Source: Flavobacteriales bacterium UBA5081 (GTDB taxonomy: Bacteria; Bacteroidota; Bacteroidia; Flavobacteriales_E; Vicingaceae). Taken from it: DNA of 64,000 nucleotides. The stretch covers positions 16,566 through 80,565 of the forward strand of contig DIAJ01000015.1 in the NCBI GenBank assembly GCA_002415785.1, given 5' to 3'. The notes beneath the pieces were generated by a model, which worked only from the letters and a program-made list of their open reading frames with translations, was not told the DNA's origin and ran no database searches. Of this stretch, positions 17,621 through 26,369 are shown one piece after another. A program made the position numbers and the translations under genes. Each line of letters opens with the position of its first letter. The stretch's first letter is position 1.

Positions 17621-17788
17621 TTAAATGCTTGTTTGCTGGCTTTCTATTGTTGATTTATTAAGCTCCATACTCCAAGAAGGACAGTCACAACCCTTTTTCT
17701 TTTTGCGTTTATAGCCTTTGGCTCCACTAGCGCAAGATGCCAAAAAGATGCTAAGGAATAGAAAATAAAAGATGTTTTTCAACTTCAT
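17621..17788 (-). CDS. Small putative lipoprotein
   Basis: 55 residues from the ATG at 17788. The N-terminus MKLKNIFYFLFLSIFLASCA is a lipoprotein signal with lipobox LASC and the mature Cys at about residue 19. The mature part is very short and basic (GYKRKKKKGCDCPSW), with a CDC motif. A longer reading from 17857 would place 23 residues ahead of the signal and cross the nrdJ terminator, so it is unlikely. Function unknown. Confidence 0.6.
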   Translation of the reverse strand: MKLKNIFYFLFLSIFLASCASGAKGYKRKKKKGCDCPSWSMELNKSTIESQQTSI

Positions 17789-17805
17789 AGGACAAAAGTA
17801 CCAAC

Positions 17806-17846
17806 AAAAAAGCCTCCCAAAGCTAAATTGATCAGCTTGGGAGGCT
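17806..17846 (-). terminator. Terminator of the ribonucleotide reductase gene
   Basis: On the minus strand AGCCTCCCAAGCT (complement of 17834-17846) pairs with AGCTTTGGGAGGCT (complement of 17811-17824) with one bulged base, followed by a T run (complement of 17806-17811). It starts 29 bases after the nrdJ-type stop. Confidence 0.88.
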
Positions 17847-17874
17847 ATGACACACAAAACTCAATTAAATTATT

Positions 17875-20559
17875 TTATCCACATTTGCTGTATCCGCAGT
17901 CGGAGCAAGTTAAACAGCCTTCTTTAAACATCAGGCCGGTTTCTGACTCACAGTCAGGGCAAACTTGTCCTTCTACTTTCGTACCATCCGGAATGTATTT
18001 TTTAAGTGCGCGCTGAACACCGTTTTTCCAAGTATTCAAGCTTTCGTCGCTAAGGTGTAAGTTGTTAACCATATCCACAACAAAAGCAATCGGCATTCCG
18101 TGTCTTAATACACCTGAAATCAATTTCGCATAGTTCCAATATTCTTGATTAAAGGTTCTTGAAAGCCCTTCAATGGTTGTTTTATAACCGTCTTTGTCTT
18201 CGTATTGGAAGTCGTATCTAGAACGACCATCTTCTGTTTTGCTGCGAATTACCCATCCTTTGTCAATCTGACCTAAAATAGAGAATGAATCTTCGGCGCG
18301 ACCGGTAAAAATTTCATAAGGTCTGCCTTCGATTAAACCAACTACGGCAATCCACTTTTCGTGGTTGTTGTTAAATTTAACAATATCTGCCTCCAAAACT
18401 CTCGGACGCTTTGGAGCATGCGTTTCCATAATGGTTACTTTCTCTTCTTTTTTGTTTTTGTCGTCTTTAACTAAAACTCCTGAACGAGAACCATCGCGGT
18501 AAACGGTAATTCCTTTACACCCACTTTCCCATCCGGTTACGTAGATTTTTCCAACCATTTCCTCAGAAATGTCTTCAGGAACATTCACGGTAACGCTGAT
18601 TGAGTGATCTACCCATTTTTGGATGGCGCCTTGCATTTTTACCTTGTTTACCCAGTTTACATCATTGGCTGTAGCTTGATAATAAGGGGATTCTTTAATA
18701 ATGGCATTTAATTCATCTTCCGGCAGTGTAGCCACTTCATCCACATTGTAGCCCTTGATTTTTAACCAAGTTTTAAAGTTGTGGTGGAATACGTGATATT
18801 CTTCCCAAGCATCGCCTACTTCGTCGGTAAAATCTACGCGGCTACTTTTATCGTTTGGATTAACTTTTCTTCTTCTCTTGTAAGAAACCATAAATACCGG
18901 CTCAATACCCGAAGTGGTTTGCGTCATTAAACTCGTTGTTCCGGTTGGAGCAATGGTTAATAAAGCAATGTTTCTACGGCCATACTTAACCATGTCTTCG
19001 TACAATCCAGGATCAGTATCTTTAAGGCGGTTAATCATTGGGTTTTTCTCCTCGCGAATAGAATCGTAAACCGGGAACGCTCCACGATCTTTTGCCATTT
19101 CTACAGAAGAGCGGTAAGCTTCTAAAGCCAAAGTTTTATGAACTTTCACAGAGAAATCAAGTGCTTCGTCGGTGCCGTAAATTTTACCTAAGCCGGCCAA
19201 CATATCGCCTTCAGCGGTAATTCCAACACCGGTTCTTCTACCTTCAATACACTTTTGTTTGATCTTTTTCCAAAGATTCAATTCCGTTCTTTTGATGTCA
19301 AGCCCTTCCGGATCGTCTTCGATTTTTTTGATGATGGCATCAATTTTTTCCATCTCTAAATCTACGATATCGTCCATGATGCGTTGAGCATAAGCAGCAT
19401 GCTTCTTAAACTTAGGCATATTAAATGTAGCTTCCTCCGTAAATGGATTTTCTACATAGCTAAATAAGTTAATTGCCAACAAACGACAGCTGTCATACGG
19501 ACAAAGTGGAATTTCACCGCATGGGTTAGTAGAAACTGTTTTGAATCCAAGGTCGGCATAGCAATCCGGAATGGATTCGTTAATTACTGTATCCCAAAAC
19601 AAAATTCCGGGCTCAGCAGATTTCCATGCATTGTGTACAATTTTATTCCAAAGCTTTTGGGCATTGGTTTCGGTTTCATAAGTAGGTTCGTTGCTGTCTA
19701 CCGGGTACTGTTGTTTGAAGTTCTTGCCTTCAACAACTGACTTCATAAAGTCATCTGTAATTTTTACAGAAACATTGGCGCCGGTTACTTTTGTGCCGTC
19801 CATTTTAGCGTCAATAAAGCCTTCCGCATCAGGGTGCTTAATAGAAACGCTCAACATTAATGCGCCTCTTCTTCCGTCTTGAGCTACCTCGCGAGTAGAG
19901 TTAGAGTAGCGCTCCATAAAAGGAACAATTCCCGTTGAGGTTAGTGCGGAATTCATCACCGGACTGCCTTTTGGTCGAATGTGAGATAAATCATGTCCAA
20001 CGCCACCTCTTCTTTTCATCAACTGTACTTGCTCTTCGTCAATTTTCATTACTCCGCCATAAGAGTCAGCCACGCCCTTATTTCCAATCACAAAACAGTT
20101 CGATAATGAGGCAATTTGGTAATCATTGCCAATTCCGGTCATTGGTCCGCCTTGTGGAACAATGTATTTAAAGTCTTTTAATAGTTCGTATACTTCCTCT
20201 TCACTTAAAGGATTTGGATAGTTGTTTTCGATACGAGCAATCTCACTTGCCAAACGACGATGCATATCGTCCGGCGTTTTTTCATAGATGTTTCCGGCAG
20301 AATCTTTCAGGGCGTATTTATTCACCCAAACATTTGCTGCAAGTTCGTCACCTTTGAAATATTCAGTCGCTCCTTTTACAGCTTCTTCATAGGTGTATAT
20401 GTTTCTCGAATTACTCATTTTGTTTTCGGCATTGGCGGTGGATGCGCTCAGTTGTTCTTTTGTTGTCTCGGCTGTTTCTTTCATATTTTCAATAAATTGG
20501 CGGTTGTCTCCGAAGAGATGATTAATAGTAATTTTACCTTGACCAAGGTAGTTACTCAT
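17875..20559 (-). CDS. nrdJ: Adenosylcobalamin-dependent (class II) ribonucleotide reductase
   Basis: Reduces ribonucleotides to deoxyribonucleotides using a B12-derived radical, independent of oxygen. 894 residues. Signatures: IASLSNCFVIGN (redox Cys), the active-site STNPCGEIPLCPYDSCRL near residue 345, and APTGTTSLMTQTTSGIEP later. A C-terminal zinc-ribbon-like tail carries CPDC, CLTC and CGYSKCG, typical of NrdJ-type enzymes that use C-terminal cysteines for re-reduction. No NrdB/NrdF or NrdG partner is adjacent, as expected for class II. No cobalamin riboswitch was recognised upstream. Confidence 0.95.
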   Translation of the reverse strand: MSNYLGQGKITINHLFGDNRQFIENMKETAETTKEQLSASTANAENKMSNSRNIYTYEEAVKGATEYFKGDELAANVWVNKYALKDSAGNIYEKTPDDMHRRLASEIARIENNYPNPLSEEEVYELLKDFKYIVPQGGPMTGIGNDYQIASLSNCFVIGNKGVADSYGGVMKIDEEQVQLMKRRGGVGHDLSHIRPKGSPVMNSALTSTGIVPFMERYSNSTREVAQDGRRGALMLSVSIKHPDAEGFIDAKMDGTKVTGANVSVKITDDFMKSVVEGKNFKQQYPVDSNEPTYETETNAQKLWNKIVHNAWKSAEPGILFWDTVINESIPDCYADLGFKTVSTNPCGEIPLCPYDSCRLLAINLFSYVENPFTEEATFNMPKFKKHAAYAQRIMDDIVDLEMEKIDAIIKKIEDDPEGLDIKRTELNLWKKIKQKCIEGRRTGVGITAEGDMLAGLGKIYGTDEALDFSVKVHKTLALEAYRSSVEMAKDRGAFPVYDSIREEKNPMINRLKDTDPGLYEDMVKYGRRNIALLTIAPTGTTSLMTQTTSGIEPVFMVSYKRRRKVNPNDKSSRVDFTDEVGDAWEEYHVFHHNFKTWLKIKGYNVDEVATLPEDELNAIIKESPYYQATANDVNWVNKVKMQGAIQKWVDHSISVTVNVPEDISEEMVGKIYVTGWESGCKGITVYRDGSRSGVLVKDDKNKKEEKVTIMETHAPKRPRVLEADIVKFNNNHEKWIAVVGLIEGRPYEIFTGRAEDSFSILGQIDKGWVIRSKTEDGRSRYDFQYEDKDGYKTTIEGLSRTFNQEYWNYAKLISGVLRHGMPIAFVVDMVNNLHLSDESLNTWKNGVQRALKKYIPDGTKVEGQVCPDCESETGLMFKEGCLTCSDCGYSKCG

Positions 20560-20587
20560 ACCTCTTAATTCAATCCTTTATATTTTC

Positions 20588-20668
20588 TTTTTTCAACAAA
20601 TCACTTTTAATTTTTGGTTGCTTATTCAATCGGATGTTCGTGGATTTTTCAACAAATTTTTTCAACAA
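20588..20668 (-). repeat. Three copies of a 12-base motif upstream of nrdJ
   Basis: TTTTTTCAACAA occurs at 20588-20599 and 20657-20668, and with one T fewer at 20645-20655 (read as TTGTTGAAAAAA towards nrdJ). The first copy is 29 bases upstream of the nrdJ start codon. The 311-base gap 20560-20870 is otherwise A+T-rich with no gene. The motif could be a regulator site or simple low complexity. Confidence 0.4.
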
Positions 20669-20870
20669 TTTTTAGTTTGGCATTGTGTACTTCGAAATTT
20701 TTGTTTTTAATATAAAGGGGTTAAAGTGTATTTATTGTGCGTTCGTCGATTGGAGTGTTATAGGATAGAAAATAAGGCATTGTTCAAGATTGTTGACTCT
20801 TTTGAGGGGAGGAACAACAGGGGGGTAAATATTTAAATTTACTATCTTTAAGGTAACTAAACTTGAAATT

Positions 20871-21095
20871 ATGGAATTGTATTCAAAGGTTCAGTTAAAA
20901 CAGTATGAGTTAATTGAGCGTCTAATGAAAATTAAAAAACTAGCTGCTTTAAAACAACTGGATGAAATTTTAGTTCGCTTAGAAATGGAATCAAGAGCGA
21001 TTGAATCAGAAGAAGCGATTGAAGAGGGCAGTGTAATGAGTCTAGATGAATTTTCTCGAAAAAGTAATGAATGGTTAGTAAGCAATACAAAATAA
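20871..21095 (+). CDS. Probable antitoxin of a ParE/RelE-type module
   Basis: 74 residues, largely helical and charged: LIERLMKIKKLAALKQLDEI, then ESEEAIEEGSVMSLDEFSRK and the end SNEWLVSNTK. Small acidic proteins with a MSLDEF-like segment just before an overlapping RelE/ParE reading frame are typical antitoxins in Bacteroidota. No DNA-binding domain is obvious. The next reading frame starts inside its last codons at 21071. The call rests mainly on gene pairing. Confidence 0.65.
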   Translation: MELYSKVQLKQYELIERLMKIKKLAALKQLDEILVRLEMESRAIESEEAIEEGSVMSLDEFSRKSNEWLVSNTK

Positions 21096-21410
21096 TTGTT
21101 ACGGATTCCGCTTTTTTTAAGATACTCGTCAACGATTTTACCCTATTTAAAGAATTTTTTCAGTCCTGAAAGAGCTTTAGAAATACAAAAAGCCATTGAA
21201 TTGGATGTAAGTTCGCTAAAGCAAATGCCTATTAGAGGAAGTAAAGAGCCTTATTTATCGGATCGACCTAAAGATTATCGATTTATACTGCATAAAGAGA
21301 GTCGCTATTTTGTAATAAAGATTATTTACTTTATTGACGAAATACGTTCAACAGTTTTCGTAACAGATTTTTTCCCTACCTCAATGAATCCTGATAAAAT
21401 TACTTCATAA
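21071..21410 (+). pseudogene. RelE/ParE-type toxin, split by a +1 frameshift in a T7 run
   Basis: The ATG at 21071, inside the antitoxin end, opens a ParE/RelE-like start (MVSKQYKIIVTDSAFF), but this frame stops at 21158-21160. The rest of the toxin continues in another frame, with YLKNFFSPERALEIQKAIEL, LKQMPIRGSKEPYL and RYFVIKIIYFIDEIRSTVFV. Removing one T from the seven-T run at 21112-21118 joins both parts into one 112-residue protein, a normal ParE length. The alternative, a TTG start at 21096, gives an atypical N-terminus. It is a dead toxin, a phase-variable one, or a sequencing error. Confidence 0.75.
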
Positions 21411-21434
21411 ATGAAATTTTAAAGAACTACTTCA

Positions 21435-21545
21435 GGATTTATAAGTTAAACAGATTCTGCCCTGAAACGAGTACAGGGTGACAATTCAGGATGACCATCT
21501 CCGTTAGAAGTTAGCGTTATAGCGTGACACGTATCCTAAAGTAAT
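21435..21545. repeat. Dispersed intergenic repeat with CCTGAA/TTCAGG-like palindrome
   Basis: The gap 21411-21712 has no gene. It holds a segment (about 21460-21505) containing CCCTGAAACGAGTACAGGGT, an imperfect inverted repeat followed by GACAATTCAGGATGACC. A related segment in the opposite orientation is at 51670-51700 (CACCCTGAACTAGTTTCAGG). Such degenerate repeats are common between Bacteroidota genes; the role is unknown. Confidence 0.5.
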
Positions 21546-21654
21546 TTAGGTTTCACTAATTAATCATTTGTAATTAGCAATTAAATCTCTTTCCTCGTAC
21601 AGCTCAGCGGTCTTGACTCTATTCTCTACTTTCTAAAAAAGGCGTAATTGCAAT

Positions 21655-21688
21655 TTTGTAATCAGTCCTCAACTAATGGTTAATTTTG
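21655..21688 (+). promoter_or_regulatory. Promoter of the hemAC-hemD-hemB operon
   Basis: TTTG (21655-21658), 22 bases, then TAATTTTG (21681-21688) fit the Bacteroidota -33/-7 pattern. Transcription would begin near 21695. That excludes an upstream ATG at 21686 and supports the 21713 start. Confidence 0.65.
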
Positions 21689-21712
21689 CCCCTCAAAGAG
21701 GAATCCCACTTC

Positions 21713-23899
21713 ATGGATCGAATTGTTGGAATTGAGTTAAGTCATAAATATGCCCCCATTGCCGTTCGCGAGCAATTGGCTTTTAACAAGGAGCAAACAA
21801 CCCAAGCGCTTCGTACTTTAAACAAGCATTACAAAGAGGTGTTTATCATCTCTACTTGCAATCGTTTGTCGCTTTATGCCTATGGTGATAACTACTTGCA
21901 TCTTGAAGATTATTTAGAGCAATTTGGCGATTACAAACAATATTTAAGTGTGTTGCCGGATACGAGAATTGCCATTCAGAACTTGTTTTCTACGGCAGCC
22001 GGTTTAGAGTCTCAAGCAATCGGCGAACACCAAATTGTAGGGCAAATTCGCGAAGCCTTAGACTTGGCTCGAAGAGAAAAAACCATCGGTCCGATTTTAG
22101 ATGAATTTATTCGAATGGCGGTGCATGCCGGAAAAAGAGCTCGCTTGGAAACCAACATTGGAAAACATTCTGCTTCTTTGGCAACAGTGGGCTTTGAGCT
22201 CATCAACAAACACGATTATAAATTACAAGAATGTAGTTTATTGGTAGTGGGCACCGGAAATATGGCCAACTTAGTGAATACCGTGCTCGACAGAACTTCT
22301 GTAAAAGAGCTTTTTGTTGCCAGTCATAATTTGTCTAGAGCCACAAAAATGGCAGAAGAGTGGGGCGGTGAAGCGGTTCATGTTTCTGAACTTCAGCAGT
22401 ATTTAGCAAAAGTGGATATAATTGTTGGCGGTACGCAAGGTGAAGTTAATCTCTTGAGTGAAAAAGCGGTTAAAGACAGTAAATGCACCCGAGCGCAGTT
22501 TGCTTTTCAAGCGGAGCGACCTAAATTGTTGATAGATTTTGGCTTACCACGAAATTTTAATCCAGTTTTAAAGGAGTTCGACAATGTACATCTTTACGAT
22601 TTAGATGACATTAAAAGAATGACTTTTGAAGGTTTGCTAAAACGCTACGAAGAAATTCCGCAAGTAAAAGAAATTGTAGATGAGGAAACCGATAAATTTA
22701 TGGAATGGTTTTACCATCGCAAGGCTTCTCCGGTAATTGAGGCTTATTGGAAGAGTTTGTTAGATACGAAAGAAGATGAACTAAAGTGGCTCATGCCAAA
22801 ATTAGGAGAGTTAAGTTCAGAGCAAGAAAGAGTAATTGAGCGTTTTGCACATCGATTAATTCGCAAGGTTTCCAAAAAGCCTTTGGAGGAGTTGAACAAG
22901 TTTGCGCAAAACCTTCACCATAGAGATAACCCCATTAATACAGTTAAAAAAGTATTTGATTTGGACGATGTAGACATTTTTGTCCCCAAAAAGCGAGTGG
23001 TAATTGGGACTAGAGGAAGTAAGTTGGCGCTTACTCAAACGCACCACATGATTGAGAAGCTCCGAGAAAAGGAGCCGAACAATGAATATGTTACTAAAGT
23101 CATTCGCACTAGTGGGGACGATGGAAACATTGAAGTGATGGGCGCTTTTACCACGGCGATTCAGCGTGCACTATTGGACGGAGAGGTTGATATTGCCGTT
23201 CACAGTTACAAAGATTTACCCATTGAGCAAGTACCCGGTTTACGTATTGCTGCTATTTCTGAACGAGAAGATGTGCGGGATGTAGTGATTTCTAAGCATG
23301 GCAAAAAAGTGAGTGATCTTCCTGAAGGAGCTATTATTGGAACGGGAAGCTTGCGCAGAGAATTGCAAATAAAACAACTTCGCCCTGATTTAGAAGTGAA
23401 GTTTATTCAAGGAAACTTGGATAGCCGAATTAAGAAAATGATGGAGGGCGATTACGACGCCATTATTTTAGCCGCTGCCGGGCTAAAGCGCTTGGGTATG
23501 TTGGCGCAGGCGACGGAGATTTTAAGTGAAGAGGAAATGATTCCTGCAGTTTGTCAGGGAGCTTTGGCTTTGGAAGTGCGAGATAACGATAAAGAAACGG
23601 CGGCTTTAGTTGCAAAAGTGAACGATGAGGATACAAAAATAGCGACAGATGCCGAACGTACTTTCTTATTGGCATTGGGTGGCGGTTGTAATTATCCGAT
23701 TGCGGCTTATGCGAAAATTGAAGATCAAGCCTTGTACTTAAGTGGACTTTATGCTGCTGCTGACGGATCGGTAGTAGAAGTGGATCGTATTGAGGGACAC
23801 AAAGGTTCGGCGCATCAATTGGCGCGTCAATTGGCGCAAGATTTACATCAAAGAGTTACTGAAAAATCAAGAGAAATAAATCGTGAAGCAGAAGCTTAA
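21713..23899 (+). CDS. hemAC: Fused glutamyl-tRNA reductase / hydroxymethylbilane synthase
   Basis: A single 728-residue frame encodes two enzymes of the C5 tetrapyrrole pathway. Residues 1-415 are glutamyl-tRNA reductase: MDRIVGIELSHKYAPIAVRE, the catalytic cysteine in FIISTCNRLSLYA, AIGEHQIVGQIREAL, and the NADPH fold LLVVGTGNMANLV. Residues about 428-728 are porphobilinogen deaminase: VVIGTRGSKLALTQTH, the catalytic Asp in VHSYKDLP, GTGSLRRELQ and the dipyrromethane cysteine in LGGGCNYPIAAYA. The junction (FVPKKR) has no stop or internal start signal that I can see. The two non-consecutive reactions flank HemL and HemB. The start at 21713 follows the promoter. It overlaps hemD by 17 bases. 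Confidence 0.95.
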   Translation: MDRIVGIELSHKYAPIAVREQLAFNKEQTTQALRTLNKHYKEVFIISTCNRLSLYAYGDNYLHLEDYLEQFGDYKQYLSVLPDTRIAIQNLFSTAAGLESQAIGEHQIVGQIREALDLARREKTIGPILDEFIRMAVHAGKRARLETNIGKHSASLATVGFELINKHDYKLQECSLLVVGTGNMANLVNTVLDRTSVKELFVASHNLSRATKMAEEWGGEAVHVSELQQYLAKVDIIVGGTQGEVNLLSEKAVKDSKCTRAQFAFQAERPKLLIDFGLPRNFNPVLKEFDNVHLYDLDDIKRMTFEGLLKRYEEIPQVKEIVDEETDKFMEWFYHRKASPVIEAYWKSLLDTKEDELKWLMPKLGELSSEQERVIERFAHRLIRKVSKKPLEELNKFAQNLHHRDNPINTVKKVFDLDDVDIFVPKKRVVIGTRGSKLALTQTHHMIEKLREKEPNNEYVTKVIRTSGDDGNIEVMGAFTTAIQRALLDGEVDIAVHSYKDLPIEQVPGLRIAAISEREDVRDVVISKHGKKVSDLPEGAIIGTGSLRRELQIKQLRPDLEVKFIQGNLDSRIKKMMEGDYDAIILAAAGLKRLGMLAQATEILSEEEMIPAVCQGALALEVRDNDKETAALVAKVNDEDTKIATDAERTFLLALGGGCNYPIAAYAKIEDQALYLSGLYAAADGSVVEVDRIEGHKGSAHQLARQLAQDLHQRVTEKSREINREAEA

Positions 23900-24662
23900 A
23901 GACTGCAAAGTGCTGGTCACCCGACCAAAGAGACAGGCAAAAGGATTGCATGAAGCCATTGAAAAAGAGGGTGGCGAGGCATTTTTGCTCCCCATGATTG
24001 AGTTGAAAGCCATGAAAGATTTAAGTGCTTTACATGTTGCGTTTAATCAATTGGAAAACTATGATTGGCTGGTTTTTACTTCGCCCAATGCGGTGAAGTT
24101 TTTCTTTGAAGCTGCTGAAAACTTTGGAGTGAAGTTTTACTTTTATCCGGATTTGAAAATAGCTACGGTGGGAGAGAAAACAAAACTTACCTTAGAGCAG
24201 TTGGGCTATCGCACCAACTTTGTTCCTATACAATACACCGCTGAGGTCTTGGCTGAAAACATGGATCCCGAAATTGAAGGAAAAAAGGTGTTGATTCCAC
24301 GTTCTGCAAAAGCTTCGAATGAATACCTTAAGGTGTTTGAAAAAAGAGGTGCTTTGGTGGAAACCATTGCCATTTACGACAATCACCCACTTGAGTATTC
24401 TGCTAAAATCATGCAGGAGTTTATGGCTTGCGATTTTGATTACCTTACTTTTGCCAGCCCTTCAGCTGTAGTGGCTTTTGATGCTAATTTAAAACAGGCT
24501 GCCCTGCGTTTGCATGAAGAGCAGTTGGTTTGCATTGGACCGACAACTGCCAAAGCCGCAGAAAAGTTAGGCTATTCAGTAGCGGCTGTAGCTAATCCTC
24601 ACACCGTTGAAGGAATTGTAGAATCCATTATAAAATTAAACCATCATGTTCAGACCACGTAG
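23883..24662 (+). CDS. hemD: Uroporphyrinogen-III synthase
   Basis: Closes and inverts ring D of hydroxymethylbilane to give uroporphyrinogen III. 259 residues; this family is poorly conserved, but KVLVTRPKRQAKGLHEAIEK, YDWLVFTSPNAVKFFFEAAE, IPRSAKASNEYL and LTFASPSAVVAF with CIGPTTAKAAEKLGY fit. The start is GTG at 23883, 17 bases inside the end of hemAC. The operon position between hemAC and hemB makes the assignment firm. Confidence 0.93.
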   Translation: MKQKLKDCKVLVTRPKRQAKGLHEAIEKEGGEAFLLPMIELKAMKDLSALHVAFNQLENYDWLVFTSPNAVKFFFEAAENFGVKFYFYPDLKIATVGEKTKLTLEQLGYRTNFVPIQYTAEVLAENMDPEIEGKKVLIPRSAKASNEYLKVFEKRGALVETIAIYDNHPLEYSAKIMQEFMACDFDYLTFASPSAVVAFDANLKQAALRLHEEQLVCIGPTTAKAAEKLGYSVAAVANPHTVEGIVESIIKLNHHVQTT

Positions 24663-25602
24663 ATTGAGGAAAAATTTGGCCATTCGCGAAATGGTTCGAG
24701 AAAACCACCTAAATGTAAAGGACTTTATTTATCCTGTTTTTGTGGAAGAAGGGGAGAATATTCGCAAAGAAATTTCTTCCATGCCGGGCATTTTTCGTTT
24801 TTCTTTAGATCAAATCGATGCTGAATTAAAAGAGGTGGTTGACTTAGGAATTCCTTCCATCATGTTGTTTGGCATTCCCAAAAAGAAAGATGCTGAAGGG
24901 TCTGAGTCGTGGAACGATGAAGGTATTGTGCAGCAAGCTATTCGTTATATCAAAAAGAACTATCCATCCCTTTATGTGATGGCTGATGTTTGCTTTTGCG
25001 AATACACCGATCACGGACACTGCGGCGTAATTGTTGATGGCGACGTAGATAACGACAAAACCTTAACCAATTTAGAAAAACAATCCTTGTCGATGGCCAA
25101 AGCGGGAGCAGACCTATTAGCTCCCTCCGGCATGATGGACGGTATGATTGCCGCCATGCGCGATGCCTTAGATTTAAACGATTATCCGAATACGCCCATT
25201 ATGTCTTATGCCGTAAAATACGCTTCTGCCTTTTACGGCCCATTCCGAGAGGCTGCCGATTCTACGCCTTCTTTTGGCGATAGACATACTTACCAAATGG
25301 ATCCCGCCAACCGCATTGAAGCACTCAAAGAAGCTGCCTTGGATGTGGAAGAAGGAGCGGATATTTTAATGGTAAAACCGGCACTTTCATACTTGGACAT
25401 CATCCGTGAATTAAAAGAGTTACACGACTTGCCATTAGCAGCCTACAACGTAAGTGGAGAATACGCCATGATCAAGGCTGCCGCTGCTAAAGGTTGGATT
25501 GATGGTGAAAAAGTGATGATGGAAAAACTCATTTCCATGAAAAGAGCCGGAGCTGATTTGATTCTGACTTATCATGCGAAAGAAGCAGCGAGGCTAATTT
25601 AA
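24646..25602 (+). CDS. hemB: Porphobilinogen synthase (delta-aminolevulinic acid dehydratase)
   Basis: Condenses two 5-aminolevulinate to porphobilinogen. 318 residues. The cysteine-rich block DVCFCEYTDHGHCG near residue 112 places it in the zinc-dependent type. Schiff-base lysines are in SYAVKYASAFYGPFREA and ILMVKPALSYLDII. The start overlaps the hemD stop by 17 bases, so translation is probably coupled. No clear terminator follows. Confidence 0.98.
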   Translation: MFRPRRLRKNLAIREMVRENHLNVKDFIYPVFVEEGENIRKEISSMPGIFRFSLDQIDAELKEVVDLGIPSIMLFGIPKKKDAEGSESWNDEGIVQQAIRYIKKNYPSLYVMADVCFCEYTDHGHCGVIVDGDVDNDKTLTNLEKQSLSMAKAGADLLAPSGMMDGMIAAMRDALDLNDYPNTPIMSYAVKYASAFYGPFREAADSTPSFGDRHTYQMDPANRIEALKEAALDVEEGADILMVKPALSYLDIIRELKELHDLPLAAYNVSGEYAMIKAAAAKGWIDGEKVMMEKLISMKRAGADLILTYHAKEAARLI

Positions 25603-25742
25603 AAGAATCGTTTGAACTTTTGATAAGATTTTTTTACATCTAGTAGGAGTAGAAGTAAAAGAAGGGCAATCAGTTTACAAAAGATTACAGCATTATTTAT
25701 AGCCGTTGTAAATTTTAAGATACAGTTTTTCAAAACACATTT

Positions 25743-26222
25743 TTATTTCGTTAGTATTGGTTTAAAACTGTATTTCCGCTGAAGTATGTAGCTGTATGCT
25801 ATAGTTATAACTATTGTAAGTAAACGTGATGGAGTTGGGTAGAAAGCTAAATATTCGACAAAAAATTTCAACAATACATAATTGATTACAATGGCTCCAA
25901 GGCTTACTAGCCAGTATCTGAAGAATTGAGTTTCCGCTTTAAGCGAAGAGCCTAAGAAACTGATGTATTTGTTAAGGATAAATCCGGTGAATAGAGTGAT
26001 GGGGTACACACTGAATAATGCAGCTATATGAGGGCTTAAAGTCACTATGACAAGGTTTACGTTCTCTTTTGCAAAGATGAAGTTGTAGAAAATGAAATAT
26101 AGGAATATATCGAAAGCTAAATTGCTTGAACCGCAAACTGCATACCGATAGAAACTTAAAGGAAAGATGCCCTTAAAAATAAAGTAAAACTTATCGATGA
26201 ATTGAAGTATTTGTTGCTTCAT
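25743..26222 (-). CDS. GtrA family membrane protein
   Basis: 159 residues with four hydrophobic segments, starting YRYAVCGSSNLAFDIFLYFIF and including FTGFILNKYISFLGS, the typical GtrA block, then FFRYWLVSLGAIVINYVLLK and a last segment ending SYILQRKYSF. GtrA proteins are thought to help flip polyprenyl-linked sugars or act in cell-surface polysaccharide synthesis. There is no glycosyltransferase partner beside it; the nearest is at 53718. Confidence 0.85.
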   Translation of the reverse strand: MKQQILQFIDKFYFIFKGIFPLSFYRYAVCGSSNLAFDIFLYFIFYNFIFAKENVNLVIVTLSPHIAALFSVYPITLFTGFILNKYISFLGSSLKAETQFFRYWLVSLGAIVINYVLLKFFVEYLAFYPTPSRLLTIVITIAYSYILQRKYSFKPILTK

Positions 26223-26369
26223 TTATTAATTCTTGTCTAAAAGACGCATACAAATTCGGAAAGGTTGGGGAGTAATTATAATGTGTTGCTTTAATGGGCT
26301 GCACACAGTATGGGAATATTAAAAACTAATTTGTTGGCTAAAAGGATGGCAGTAAAAAATGAAAATAAC

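Noticed and set aside
20560..20870. Cobalamin riboswitch upstream of nrdJ
   Set aside because: No B12-box-like conserved segment or compatible structure recognised; the same negative result holds for the 255 bases before icmF.
21096..21410. TTG-initiated 104-residue toxin at 21096
   Set aside because: A better ParE/RelE N-terminus exists in the frame from 21071; the data fit a single-base frameshift more simply.
21686..21712. Upstream ATG at 21686 as start of the HemA-HemC fusion
   Set aside because: It overlaps the -7 box at 21681-21688, so it would not be in the transcript.
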